Origin: Verrucomicrobiota bacterium
Lineage (GTDB): Bacteria; Verrucomicrobiota; Kiritimatiellia; RFP12; UBA1067
DNA length: 64,000 nt
Reading direction: 5' to 3'
Assembly (NCBI GenBank): GCA_023269675.1
Contig: JAHFSX010000010.1
Location: 62,001-126,000 of the forward strand
The notes under the pieces are model-generated. The model was not told where the DNA came from and searched no databases. It saw nothing but the letters and a program-made list of their open reading frames with translations. Within the stretch, counting starts at the first letter, position 1; each line of letters begins with the position of its first letter. The position numbers and the translations under genes are program-made. Shown one piece after another: positions 9,039 to 19,100 of the stretch.

Positions 9039-9322
9039 CGTCCCCCCTTGGAAATTAAGTTCCCCCTTTGACGAGTGTGCATTATGCGAGGTTCATGAGC
9101 TTCGAGAAAAGCTTATTCGGCGTCGTGTGCGGATGCCTCGCCGCCCGAACCGCGCCCGGAGCGCGGGCCACCTGTATGGCGCGGGCCCGTGTCCAAAAGG
9201 CGGCGCGTGCCCTCCGGGCACGCCCAGGGCGGATGCGGCCCTGTTTAACGTGGACAATCAAACAGAGGTTAGGATAAAGTTACTCCAGTCGCGTGAGAGT
9301 CAAACGGAAACGGGGGATGGCG

Positions 9323-11749
9323 ATGCTGAAACAGATCTTGACGGGCTGGCTGTTGGCAGGGACATGTGTGGGGACGGCTCAAGAAATTCCGACGCCGCCC
9401 AAAGCGGACGCGGCGTTCCCCGAGTGGCGCGCGCTCACCGACACCGCCGCCGCACAGAATCTGTTCGCGCCGATGGACGAGACGCCGCCGGCGGAATGGG
9501 GCCCGGCAGGCTACGTGCGGCTGCCGGTGAATTTCGCGGGCACGCACCATGAGCGCGTCAGCTGGGACATCCGGGTCAGGGCCGACCTGCGGCTGGCCAG
9601 CGGCGTGCAGTTCGACTTCTACTGCCGCGAGCTCGAGCCGTTTTCCTCGTTCAGCCTCTATTTCCGCAGCGGGGGCGGATGGTACCACGCCTCGTTCAGC
9701 CCCGAGAAGGCCGGCGTGTGGCAGCGGATCGTGGTCGACAAGTCCGACACGCGCATCGAAGGCGCCGGCGCCGGCTGGGGCGCGGTCGACACGCTGCGCC
9801 TCTCCGGCTGGCGCTGCCGCGACACCGACACGGTTTGCGCCATCGCCAACCTCGGACTCGCGGGCGGCCGGCCCGAGGCGCTAGTCGTGCGCGCGGACTC
9901 CAACGTGGCGAAAGCGGGCGATGAAGGCAAGTCGTTTGGCGAATACGCATCCACCGTATCGGCGACGCTGGACGCGCTGGGCGTGGCATCTTCGCAAGTG
10001 GCGGACACGGATCTCGCGGCGGAACTGCTGAAAGATGTGAAGCTCGTGGTCCTGCCGTACAATCCCCGCGTGCCGCCAGAGGCGGTCGCGCTGCTGCGGC
10101 CGTTCGTCGCGCGGGGCGGCAAGCTGCTGGTCTGCTATTCGCTGCCCGAAGGCGTGGACGGTTTGCTGGGGCTGAAAGCGGTCGAGAGTGTCGTCGCCGA
10201 AGGCGAGCCGTTCTCGGGCTTTGCGCGCACCGGGCAAGGGCTGGCGACACAGCCGGCGTTCGCGCCCCAGGCCTCGTGGCGCACGACGGTGGCCAAAGCG
10301 GCGGAGGGCGGCCAAGCGACGCGCGTGCTGGCGGTCTGGCGCGACGGCAAGGGCAAAGACACGGCGCTCCCCGCCTTGACGCTGGCACCTGCGGGCGCGT
10401 TCATGGGGCACGTCTGGTTCCGCGCCTCGGGCGACGAGAGCCTGGCCTTGATGCGGGCGGTGGTGGGCGAGCTTGTTCCCGATCTGTGGCGGCAGACGGC
10501 GGAAAAAGCTTTCGCGCGGATTGGCGTCATGGGCGGTTCTGAAAACTTCAAATCCTTCCGCGAAACCCTTCTGAAAACCGCACCGGCCCCGGCACGGCGG
10601 GCTTTGGCTGAAGCTCTGAAGGTAAGGGGCGAAGCGGAACGCCTGCTGAAAGCGGGACGCTGGAGCGAGAGCGTGGCCGCCAGCGAGAAGGCTGCGGCCA
10701 CGGCGTCGCGGGCCTGGTTCCTGACGCAGACGCCGCGCAAGGGCGAACACCGCGCGTTCTGGTGTCACAGCGCGTTCGGCCTGCGCGACAAGGGCTGGGA
10801 CGAATCCATCCGCTTTCTCAAGGAAAACGGCTTCAACGCGATCCTGCCGAACATGCTCTGGGCGGGCACGGCCTACTATCCTTCGCAGACCCTGCCCGAG
10901 TATGCGGGCTTGGCCGAGAAGGGCGATCAGATCGCGCAGTGCCTGGCGGCCTGCAAGAAATACGGCGTGAAGTGCCACGTGTGGAAAGTCAACTGGAACA
11001 CGGGCGGCCGGGCGCCCAAGGGCTTCATCGAGCGGATGGTCGCCGAAGGCCGCTCGCAGAAGCTGTATTCGGGCGCGCTGAAAGAGGAGTGGCTGTGCCC
11101 CTCCAATCCGACGAACCAGGCCCTGGAGGTGGAATCGATGCTGGAGATCGTGCGGAATTACGCGGTCGACGGCGTGCATTTCGATTACATCCGCTACCCC
11201 GGCGACGACTCCTGTTTCTGCGACGGCTGCCGCGCGCGCTTCGAGGCGGTGCGGGGGCACGTCGTGGAGAAATGGCCGCAGGATACGCGCAAGACGGAGA
11301 CGGTGCGCCAGCAGTGGCTGGACTTCCGGCGGGCGAACATCGATTCGGTTGTGCGGCGGGTATCGGAGGAGGCGCGGAGAATCCGGCCCGGCGTGCAGAT
11401 CTCGGCGGCGGTGTTCCGTAACTGGCCGGCGGACCGCGACGGGGTGGGCCAGGACTGGAAGCTGTGGTGCGACAACGGCTGGCTGGACTTCGTTTGCCCC
11501 ATGGACTACATGGATTCCAACACCCTTTTCCGTAACGTGGTATCCGCGCAGAAGGCGTATGCGGGCAAAGTGCCCCTTTATCCGGGCATCGGCCTCTCGT
11601 GTTGGAAGGAGCCGCGCGACGCGGCTAAACTCGCCGAGCAGATCTCGGTCCTGCGCGAGTTGGGGGTGCCGGGGTTCACGGTGTTCAACTACGACTCCAA
11701 CGCCGAGACAGCTCTGCCCTGCTTGCGGTTGGGGACCACGTCAAAATAA
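9323..11749 (+). CDS. Secreted GHL10/DUF187-like glycosyl hydrolase
   Basis: Protein of about 808 residues with a signal peptide (MLKQILTGWLLAGTCVGTAQ). The N-terminal third looks like a carbohydrate-binding sandwich, followed at ~220-390 by a Rossmann-like segment resembling a glutamine-amidotransferase or ThuA fold (LVVLPYNPRVPPEAVALL, ARGGKLLVCYSL). A TIM barrel covers ~480-800 and contains GFNAILPNMLWAG, HVWKVNWNTG, VDGVHFDYIRYPGDD and FVCPMDYMD, matching the glycosyl hydrolase-like 10 (YngK/DUF187) family. Asp in HFDYIRYP is the likely catalytic residue. An open frame reaches back to GTG 9293, but only the ATG at 9323 has a purine-rich site (GGGGGA) at proper distance. Divergent from the beta-helix gene. 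Confidence 0.78.
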   Translation: MLKQILTGWLLAGTCVGTAQEIPTPPKADAAFPEWRALTDTAAAQNLFAPMDETPPAEWGPAGYVRLPVNFAGTHHERVSWDIRVRADLRLASGVQFDFYCRELEPFSSFSLYFRSGGGWYHASFSPEKAGVWQRIVVDKSDTRIEGAGAGWGAVDTLRLSGWRCRDTDTVCAIANLGLAGGRPEALVVRADSNVAKAGDEGKSFGEYASTVSATLDALGVASSQVADTDLAAELLKDVKLVVLPYNPRVPPEAVALLRPFVARGGKLLVCYSLPEGVDGLLGLKAVESVVAEGEPFSGFARTGQGLATQPAFAPQASWRTTVAKAAEGGQATRVLAVWRDGKGKDTALPALTLAPAGAFMGHVWFRASGDESLALMRAVVGELVPDLWRQTAEKAFARIGVMGGSENFKSFRETLLKTAPAPARRALAEALKVRGEAERLLKAGRWSESVAASEKAAATASRAWFLTQTPRKGEHRAFWCHSAFGLRDKGWDESIRFLKENGFNAILPNMLWAGTAYYPSQTLPEYAGLAEKGDQIAQCLAACKKYGVKCHVWKVNWNTGGRAPKGFIERMVAEGRSQKLYSGALKEEWLCPSNPTNQALEVESMLEIVRNYAVDGVHFDYIRYPGDDSCFCDGCRARFEAVRGHVVEKWPQDTRKTETVRQQWLDFRRANIDSVVRRVSEEARRIRPGVQISAAVFRNWPADRDGVGQDWKLWCDNGWLDFVCPMDYMDSNTLFRNVVSAQKAYAGKVPLYPGIGLSCWKEPRDAAKLAEQISVLRELGVPGFTVFNYDSNAETALPCLRLGTTSK

Positions 11750-11884
11750 AAGTGGAGCCTCCTCGTAAAATGGGCTTGCCACCTCGTCCCGACAGGCCTA
11801 TTCTCAATTTCAAATAACCACATTGCGTTCCTGAGCCGCTCATTAAACGTGCTCGGGCGTTCGAATAAAGGGGAAAGGCGTCTT

Positions 11885-12384
<500 letters not shown>

Positions 12385-12449
12385 AATTAAAATTTAATCA
12401 GATCGAAAGCAACGAGAATCCCGATTGTATTTCTAATGGATTCTGAATG

Positions 12450-12491
12450 CTGTCCGCTGTCCTCAGCCCTCTGTCCTCCGTCCTCATCTCC
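12450..12491. repeat. Degenerate heptamer array, CTGTCCT family
   Basis: Six consecutive 7-bp units: CTGTCCG, CTGTCCT, CAGCCCT, CTGTCCT, CCGTCCT, CATCTCC. The last unit overlaps the stop codon (12484-12486) of the DUF985 gene, so the array runs into the 3' end of a coding region. Confidence 0.85.
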
Positions 12492-12981
12492 CGTCACACG
12501 CGCCGAGTTCCTCGATCAACGCCCTCTGCTGAGGGTACTCCGCGAGCAGCTGCGCCCTTGACGGCATCTCGAAATCCGCGAACTCGAACGCCGGCGCCAC
12601 CATGCACCCCACCAGCGCAGCCCCCTCTTCCGCCGCCCGCGCGCCGAACACCGTGCCCCCGGGCACCGCCAGCTGCAAGCGCTCCCCCGCCTCCGCACGC
12701 GGCCCCAGCCGGACCGTCTCGCGCCGCCCGTCGCTGTGCAGCAGCTCGATGCGCAGCGCGTCGCCCGCATGGTGGTACCACAGCTCGTCGAACTTCAGCC
12801 GGTGCAGCCGCGAGACCGCGCCAAACCCCAACAGGAAATAGATGCTGGTGGCGGCCTGACGCTCCTGCCCGCCGTGCGTCACCCGCGTCTGACTCCGGTA
12901 ACACTCGCTGAACCATCCGCCTTCCGGATGCGGATGCAGCCCCAGCCGCTCCACCCACTGCTGCGCCTCGTCACGTGTCAT
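12484..12981 (-). CDS. Cupin-5 (DUF985) family protein
   Basis: Protein of 165 residues. Family blocks are clear: LGLHPHPEGGWFSECYRS at the N-terminus, ATSIYFLLGFGAVSRLHRLKFDELWYHHAGD in the centre and GALVGCMVAPAFEFADFEM near the end, which together build the double-stranded beta-helix of DUF985 cupins. The His and Glu residues of the central block would bind a metal. The biochemical role of the family is not established. ATG 12981 follows AAGGAGGGG; a frame with eight more codons is rejected because that site would lie inside it. The stop codon falls in a heptamer array, so the last residues may be repeat-derived. Confidence 0.85.
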   Translation of the reverse strand: MTRDEAQQWVERLGLHPHPEGGWFSECYRSQTRVTHGGQERQAATSIYFLLGFGAVSRLHRLKFDELWYHHAGDALRIELLHSDGRRETVRLGPRAEAGERLQLAVPGGTVFGARAAEEGAALVGCMVAPAFEFADFEMPSRAQLLAEYPQQRALIEELGACDGR

Positions 12982-13078
12982 CACCCCTCCTTGATTTTGA
13001 GCCATGGGCCTATCTTAGAGGACGTCAGTCCGCCGCGCAACCGGTTTACGCCCGCCCGCGCGGCGGTCCGCACCGTCA

Positions 13079-14248
13079 TCAGCGCAGCCACGCCTGGGCC
13101 AGGCCGGCCAGCGCGCCGCCGAGCACGAGCCAGGTGGAGTTGATCTGGGCGCGCATCAGCAGCAGGGCGGAGGCGAGCGCGAGCGCGAGAGACAGCGGGC
13201 CGGTCAGCGAGGCGCGCCCCAGCTGCAGCGTCACCGCGGCCATGAGCGCGAGCGAGGCGACGTTCACGCCGTCCAGCAGGCTGCCGAGCCAAACCGAATC
13301 CCGCAGCTTCGGAATTAAGCGATGGCTGAGCGCCACGAAAACGAAGGAGGGCAGGAAGATGCCCAGCGTGGCCAGCAGCGCTCCGGGCACGCCGCCCAGC
13401 ACGTAGCCCACGAACGTGGCGGTGGTGAAGACGGGGCCGGGCGTCACCTGGCCGACGGCGATGGCGTCGATCAGCTGCCGGTCGGTGAGCCAGCCGAGAC
13501 GCGTGACGAAATCGGCGTGCAGGAAGGCCAGCAGGACGTAACCGCTGCCATACAGGACCGACCCGATCTTCAAGAAGGTGAGGAACAGTCCGGTCAGGCT
13601 GAAGGCGGTTGCTGCGCAGGCCGCCGGCGCGGCCAGCGCGGCCAGCGGCAGGGCGAAGCTCCGGAGGCGCGTCCTGCCGAAGCGACGGAAGTTGGCCCCG
13701 ACCATCACGACCACTCCGCCCGCCGCGAGCAGGGCGAGCTCGTGGACATGCAGAAACGTGAGCACGAACACGCCTCCGCCCGCGGCAAGGGTGAGCGGCC
13801 CTTTCACGGCTTTACGGCCCAGGCCCCACAAGGCCTGCGCGATGATGGCGATCATGACCGGCTTGACGCCGTCGAGCAGGCCGCTTGCGGCGGGGGTCGT
13901 GCCGAACCGCACGTAAGCCCAGGCCAGCGCCAGGACGATACCCATGGCGGGCAGGATGAAACAGGCGCCGCCGACGATCAGCCCAGGCCAGCCCGCCCGC
14001 AAGAGGCTGAGGTGGATGGCCATTTCAGTCGAGTTCGGCCCGGGAATCAGGTTGGTCGCGCCCAGCAGGTCGAGGAACTGCTGGTCGTCCAGCCACGCGC
14101 GGCGCTTGACGCCCTCGTCGTGCATCATGGCGATGTGCGCGGCGGGGCCGCCGAAGGCCGTGGTGCCGAGTCGGAGGAACAGCACGGCGACCTCGGCCAG
14201 ACGTTTGGGCAACGGCGTGTCAGGCTGGGCTGTAGAGGTCTTGTTCAT
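13079..14248 (-). CDS. chrA: Chromate transporter family protein ChrA, two-domain form
   Basis: Protein of 389 residues built from two homologous halves, each with about five to six membrane helices. The first has LRLGTTAFGGPAAHIAMM and LLGATNLIPGPNSTEMA, the second LKIGSVLYGSGYVLLAFL and AIAVGQVTPGPVFTTATF. The FGGP and PGP(N/V) motifs define the CHR family. Known members export chromate by proton exchange, but in anaerobes the true substrate is often unknown. The start is not marked by a strong ribosome site; ATG 14248 is chosen because the hydrophilic leader before the first helix then has normal length and no signal. A longer frame to 14332 is possible. Confidence 0.85.
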   Translation of the reverse strand: MNKTSTAQPDTPLPKRLAEVAVLFLRLGTTAFGGPAAHIAMMHDEGVKRRAWLDDQQFLDLLGATNLIPGPNSTEMAIHLSLLRAGWPGLIVGGACFILPAMGIVLALAWAYVRFGTTPAASGLLDGVKPVMIAIIAQALWGLGRKAVKGPLTLAAGGGVFVLTFLHVHELALLAAGGVVVMVGANFRRFGRTRLRSFALPLAALAAPAACAATAFSLTGLFLTFLKIGSVLYGSGYVLLAFLHADFVTRLGWLTDRQLIDAIAVGQVTPGPVFTTATFVGYVLGGVPGALLATLGIFLPSFVFVALSHRLIPKLRDSVWLGSLLDGVNVASLALMAAVTLQLGRASLTGPLSLALALASALLLMRAQINSTWLVLGGALAGLAQAWLR

Positions 14249-14382
14249 GCCGGAAGTCTCGTGCGGGAGTCGCTGTCCGCTCAGCAGCCTGCGGACCCCA
14301 CGATGATACACGACGACGGGCGAGAGCGTCAACGAAGGCGGCGCGTGAACGCGGGCGTCGCAAACGCCTTCCGGCCACGCGC

Positions 14383-15603
14383 CTACCGCGGCTTCGGCCG
14401 CGCATCCAGGCAGACGACCTCACCGGCGGCGTTGCGCGCGTAGATCAGGCCGTGTGACAAGACCGGCGCGGTCCAGCAGCGTCCCGTCAGGACCTGCGCC
14501 TGCGCCAAAGGGCGGTAGGCTTCCGCGGCCGCCTCCGCCACCACGAACCGGCCCTTCTCGCTCAGGAGCAGAAGCTTGTTGTCCGCCACGATCAGCGAGC
14601 CGCGGCGGAGTGTGGACTCGGACCACTTCTTGGCACCCGAAGCCCACTCCACACACGTCAGGTCCGTGTCGTTGAAGCCATAGACGTGCCCCTGCCACAG
14701 CACCGAGCTGTTCATCTGGGTCCTGATGTTTTTGTTGCGCCAGAGCTCGCGTGGCGGGTTGACCGTAATGTCGTAGAGCGCGCACCCCACGCCGTTGCCC
14801 GACGAGACGAACATCCTGCCGTCAGAGATGACGGGGTCGGCCGCGTTGAGATCCCACTCCGTCCGCCACGGGACCTCCCAGAGCCGTTTGCCGGTGGCCG
14901 CCTCCACGCCGATCACCGCATGCCCGGAAAAGAAGGCGAGCGCCTCGGCCGCCCCGGCACGGAACGGCACCGGCGAAGAGTAGCCCGGATGGCCCGCCGG
15001 ACTCTGCCAGAGGACCGAACCGTCCTTCTTGTCGAGCGCCATGCCCGCCTGCCCCAGACTCATGTACAAACGGGCGCCGACAATCAGCGGGGAACCCGCG
15101 TAGCGCCAGGTGTTTTTCCAGTCGCCCTCCAGCCAGGGCCACGGCTCGAACTTTTTTTGCCAGACCACACGGCCGGTCTGCGCGTCGAGACAGAAGAGGT
15201 GCCCGTCCTTGCTGAACGTGAACACGCGGCCCTCGTCCACGGCCGGCGTGGCGCCCGGTCCGCCTTCATACGAGAGCGGCTGGAGTTCGCACGGGTAGGT
15301 GTGGCGCCAAAGAACCCGGCCGGTCGACGCATCGAAGCCGAACACCGTGTCGGCCCCGTCCGCGTTGCCCAGCGTGAAGGCGCGCCCCTCCGCGACCGCC
15401 AACGACGAGAAGCCTTTGCCCACCGACGCGCGCCAGAGAACGGGCAGGCTGTTCGTGTCCCATTGGCACGACCAGCCCGCCTCGCGCGAGACCCCGTTGC
15501 GTTCCGGCCCGCGCCAGCACGGCCAGTCGGACCCGCCCTCTGCGGCACGTGCGTGTTGCGCCAGCAGGCCCGACGCCAGAATGAAAGACACCCGCAGTTT
15601 CAC
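14383..15603 (-). CDS. Secreted PQQ-like beta-propeller repeat protein
   Basis: Protein of 406 residues with a signal peptide (MKLRVSFILASGLLAQHARA) and then SDWPCWRGPERNGVS, the standard opening of the outer membrane/periplasmic PQQ-like quinoprotein family in PVC bacteria. Repeats such as GADTVFGFDASTGRVLWR, LFCLDAQTGRVVWQKK and AVIGVEAATGKRLWE are PQQ-propeller blades. Residues for a real PQQ dehydrogenase site are not evident, so it is probably a binding or scaffold propeller. The start codon is GTG at 15603, backed by GGAGGTGAT five bases upstream. Confidence 0.8.
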   Translation of the reverse strand: MKLRVSFILASGLLAQHARAAEGGSDWPCWRGPERNGVSREAGWSCQWDTNSLPVLWRASVGKGFSSLAVAEGRAFTLGNADGADTVFGFDASTGRVLWRHTYPCELQPLSYEGGPGATPAVDEGRVFTFSKDGHLFCLDAQTGRVVWQKKFEPWPWLEGDWKNTWRYAGSPLIVGARLYMSLGQAGMALDKKDGSVLWQSPAGHPGYSSPVPFRAGAAEALAFFSGHAVIGVEAATGKRLWEVPWRTEWDLNAADPVISDGRMFVSSGNGVGCALYDITVNPPRELWRNKNIRTQMNSSVLWQGHVYGFNDTDLTCVEWASGAKKWSESTLRRGSLIVADNKLLLLSEKGRFVVAEAAAEAYRPLAQAQVLTGRCWTAPVLSHGLIYARNAAGEVVCLDARPKPR

Positions 15604-15752
15604 AGATCACCTCCAGATGATAGACAGGCAACGTTCAATTAACATGGTGCTGAAGCGTAGCAAAGCGGGTTAACCTTTTCAAGCGGCGGAGGTGTTTTAT
15701 GGTGAGTGTCATTTTCAGAATCCCGGTTGCGCTGAAAAAATCTATCACGAAC

Positions 15753-15832
15753 GGTCGGGACGGAGCCCGACCCTCCAAAATGCGAGAAAAACACACCTCT
15801 GTGCGCGTGGAGGGACGACCTCCGTGTCGTCC
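15753..15832. repeat. 80-bp composite palindromic repeat, copy 1
   Basis: Left half: a 7-bp stem GGTCGGG/CCCGACC around ACGGAG, then CTCCAAA (27 bp, 15753-15779). After a 28-bp spacer comes a 25-bp right half starting TGGAGGGACGACC and ending TGTCGTCC (15808-15832). The left half is identical over 27 bp in copy 2, and the right half is identical over 25 bp to 24488-24512. Confidence 0.92.
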
Positions 15833-15999
15833 ACCGACTTTTCAGCGCAACCGAAGCCAGAAGGCCGAATGCTTGCAAGGCATGCCGTCTGGGCGTCCTC
15901 AGCTATTCGATTCTGAATTCTGACTTTTGGATTCCCCGGTGTTGCGTCACTTGCCGCTCGACAGGCCGCGGCTGACCGCTTAAAGTTCATTCACTACAT

Positions 16000-16079
16000 G
16001 GTCGGGACGGAGCCCGACCCTCCAAACCTGCGGGAAGAAGAGCCGCTTGCCATCTGGAGGGCCGACCTCTGTGCCGGCC
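16000..16079. repeat. 80-bp composite palindromic repeat, copy 2
   Basis: Same architecture and same 28-bp spacer length as copy 1, in the same orientation. The left 27 bp are identical; the right 25 bp differ at a few positions (TGGAGGGCCGACC...GTGCCGGCC). The spacer sequences are unrelated, so the two palindromes and their distance are what is conserved. Confidence 0.92.
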
Positions 16080-16105
16080 AGCGAATTCATCAACGGAGAA
16101 CACCC

Positions 16106-19100
16106 ATGACCTCTCGCCGTTTCGTCCTGCTGACCGCCGCACTGGCCTGTTGCACGCTTTCCGCCGCCGAGTGGCAACACCCGCTCTGGCTGGGACGCGG
16201 AGACGTCTGGCGGGCGCGTTTCCCTGTCACCGTGAGCAACCCCTCCGGCACGGCGCTGGAAGGCGACCCCGTCGCGCTGCCGGTCGGCACCGCGCCCGGC
16301 CAGGCCCCGCTGGCGGGGGCGCGCGCCGAAGCCCTAAGAGTCACCGATGCCAACGGCACCCAACTGCTCTTCGGTCTCTGGACGCCCAACCAGAGCACAG
16401 CCTTCACCACCGGCGCGATCCCCGCGGGCGCCACGCTGGTCCTGCCCGCGGTCTGCGCGCCGAGCACCTCAACCACCTATACCGTCTACTTCGACAACCC
16501 GCGCGCCTGGGGCCTTGCCGACGCTTATCCCAAACGCGTCGTCGCCGACCTCAACGGCGATTTCGAAAAAGGAGCGGACGGCCAGCCGCTCGGCTGGCAG
16601 ACGGGGCAGACCACCCCCCGCCACCGCCTCGCCTGGTCGGATGAGAAACCTTTCTCCGGCACGCGCTGCCTCAAAGCCGAGACCGACGCCCAGGCCGAGG
16701 CCGCGTGGTTCGGGTTCGTGCGATCCGACTTTGCGGTCGTGCCCGGCGCGCATTGCACGATCCGCGTCCGCGTGCGCGGCGCGAACGTGAAAGGCACGGC
16801 CGGCTGGTACGTGCATATCGGCGACGAGAAGAATCCGCAGCGCGTCAACCAGACCGCGCGGACCGGCGAAGGCACCTTCGACTGGAAGGAGCAGGTCATC
16901 GCCTTCACCGTGCCCGAAGGCGCCACGCGCCTGCAGACCGGCTCCGTGCTCCACGGCACCGGCACGGCCTGGTACGACGCCCTCACGTTCGAGACCGACA
17001 AGGAGCCGCCGCGCGCCACGGCCCGCGCGGGTGCGGTCGAGCGGCTGACGCTGCAGGAGCGGGGCGCGGACGCGCCCTGGCTCCCGTCCGCGCACCGCCA
17101 GCCCCATTGGATCGGACGCCTCGCCGCGCCGTTTCTGTCGCACCGCACGGCCGCACCCGAGTGGGCCTACCGCCTGCCCGTGCGTCTCGTCAACCTGCGC
17201 GCCGAACCCGCCGCCGACCTTTTGGCCGTGGTCGACCTCAACAGCGCCGCGCGCGGCATCGCCGTACCGAAGTTTCTCCTGACCCTCGACGGCGCTCCGG
17301 TCGAGACCTGCCGCCTCGGCGACCGCCTGCTCTTCTCCTGCGCGCCCGCCGCGCGCACCGCGCTCACCTACTACCTCTACGTGGCCGACACGGGCGCGAA
17401 AGAAACGCCGGCGAAACCGAACGCCTCCGCCCTGGGCAGCGACATCCCCTCCGACCAGATCCTGGCGGACCGCCTGGGCGAGACCGACGCGCAGGCCTTC
17501 GCCAAGCTGCTCAACAGCCCGGTCAACCTCGTCAAGAACCCCGACTTCGAGAGCGGCGCCGACGCCCCCGACGGCTGGACGCACAGCACTCCCCAACCGG
17601 GCGTCACCTTTTCGCTCGGATCGCCCGGCGGTTTCGGCAAGCGCTATGCACGCCTCAGCGTGCCGCCGGCCGCCAAGGACGACTGGCGCGGCTGGTATCA
17701 GTCGGTTCCCGTCAAGCCCGGCCACAGCTATCTCTACGGCGCGTGGCTCGCCTGCGAGGCGTTGCAGGGCACCGCCAACCTGAACGCGCACCTGCGCACC
17801 GCCAAAGGGGCCGTCGCCTCCGGCGGGTTCCTGGGAGCCGGCGCGCCCATCAGCGGCGACACGCCCTGGACGCCGATGTTCGGCACCGTCACGGTCCCGC
17901 AGGAGGCGACGCAGTTCCAGATGCACCTCACCATGAACGACCGCGGCACGCTCAAGCACGACGGCGCCTTCCTCGCCGAATGTCTGGAGGCCGCGACCGG
18001 CGACCCCGAGACCCCGGCGCTCGACCGCAAGGCCTTCAAAATCTGGCCCGTCGATCCGGTCATCAAGGTCTTCCGCGAAACGCTGCCGCCGCTGGAGCCC
18101 GCGCCGCCCGCCATCGCGCTCGCCCGCAACGAAGAGGAGGCGCTTCAGCTCGCGCTCCGCGCCGGCCGCGACATTCCGGACCTGCGCGTGGAGGTGCAGG
18201 CGCCCAAGAACACGCGCGGCCAGTCGCTGTCCGATTTCACCGTGGGCTGGGTCGGCTATGTGCCGATCGACCACCGCACCGCCTACTACAACCTCAAGAC
18301 GCCGGCGTGGGAGCTTAAGTTCCCGACCGGCGCCGGCGCCTCCGACGGCTGGTCCGGCTGGTGGCCCGACCCCATCTGCCCGACCGCCAGCGGCAGCCTC
18401 GCCGCGAATCAGACGCAGCCGGTCTGGATCTCGTTCAAGACGGCGTCCGACACGCCGCCGGGCCTTTACACGGGGCAGGTGAGACTCGTGGCCGGCGGCA
18501 AATCCATCGCGGCCCTGCCGTTCACGGTCACGGTCTGGGACTTCGCGCTGCCGCAGACGCCCTCCTGCGCCGCGATCTACGACCTGCGGCTGAACGAGCA
18601 CTGGCTGGCGGACGGCACGCCGGCCGACGTGCAACGCGACCGCATCATGCGCTTTATGGCCTCCAAGAAAGTCTGTCCCGACGAGCCTGAAGCCGCGCTC
18701 CGCTTCACGCGCGACGCGCAGGGCAAAGTCACCTGCGACTTCAGCGCCTACGACCAGGCCGCGCAACGCTACTTCGGCGAACTGAAGTTCCCGACCGCCT
18801 ACATGCCGAATTTCTTCTACCTCTTCGGCTGGGAGCATCCGCCTAAAGACATCCTCAAGGAAAAGCCGTTCGAGGGCGAGTACCCCTACACGGCCGCCGA
18901 CCGCACCCGGCTGCGGCCAGCCTACACGGCGGCCTACCAGGACTGCCTGCGCCTCTACTGGGAGCATGTGAAAGCCAAGGGCTGGTCCGACAAGCTGGTG
19001 CTCTACATCTCCGACGAGCCCTTCCTCACCAAGCCCCACATCATCGCCCAGATGAAGGCGCTCTGCGACATGATCCACGCGGTGGACCCCAAGATCCGCA

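Larger units (their letters stand above)
15604..16105. other. 502-bp spacer with two copies of an 80-bp palindromic repeat
   Basis: Divergent spacer between the PQQ-like gene (minus) and the DUF4091 gene (plus). It holds two composite repeats (15753-15832 and 16000-16079) and a short ATTCTGA-type duplication at about 15911-15924. Open frames across it are repeat-derived and show no protein signature. Confidence 0.7.

Noticed and set aside
15639-15923. Small ORFs in the spacer upstream of the DUF4091 gene
   Set aside because: They are translations of the palindromic repeats (DDTEVVPP-like peptides), with no ribosome sites.
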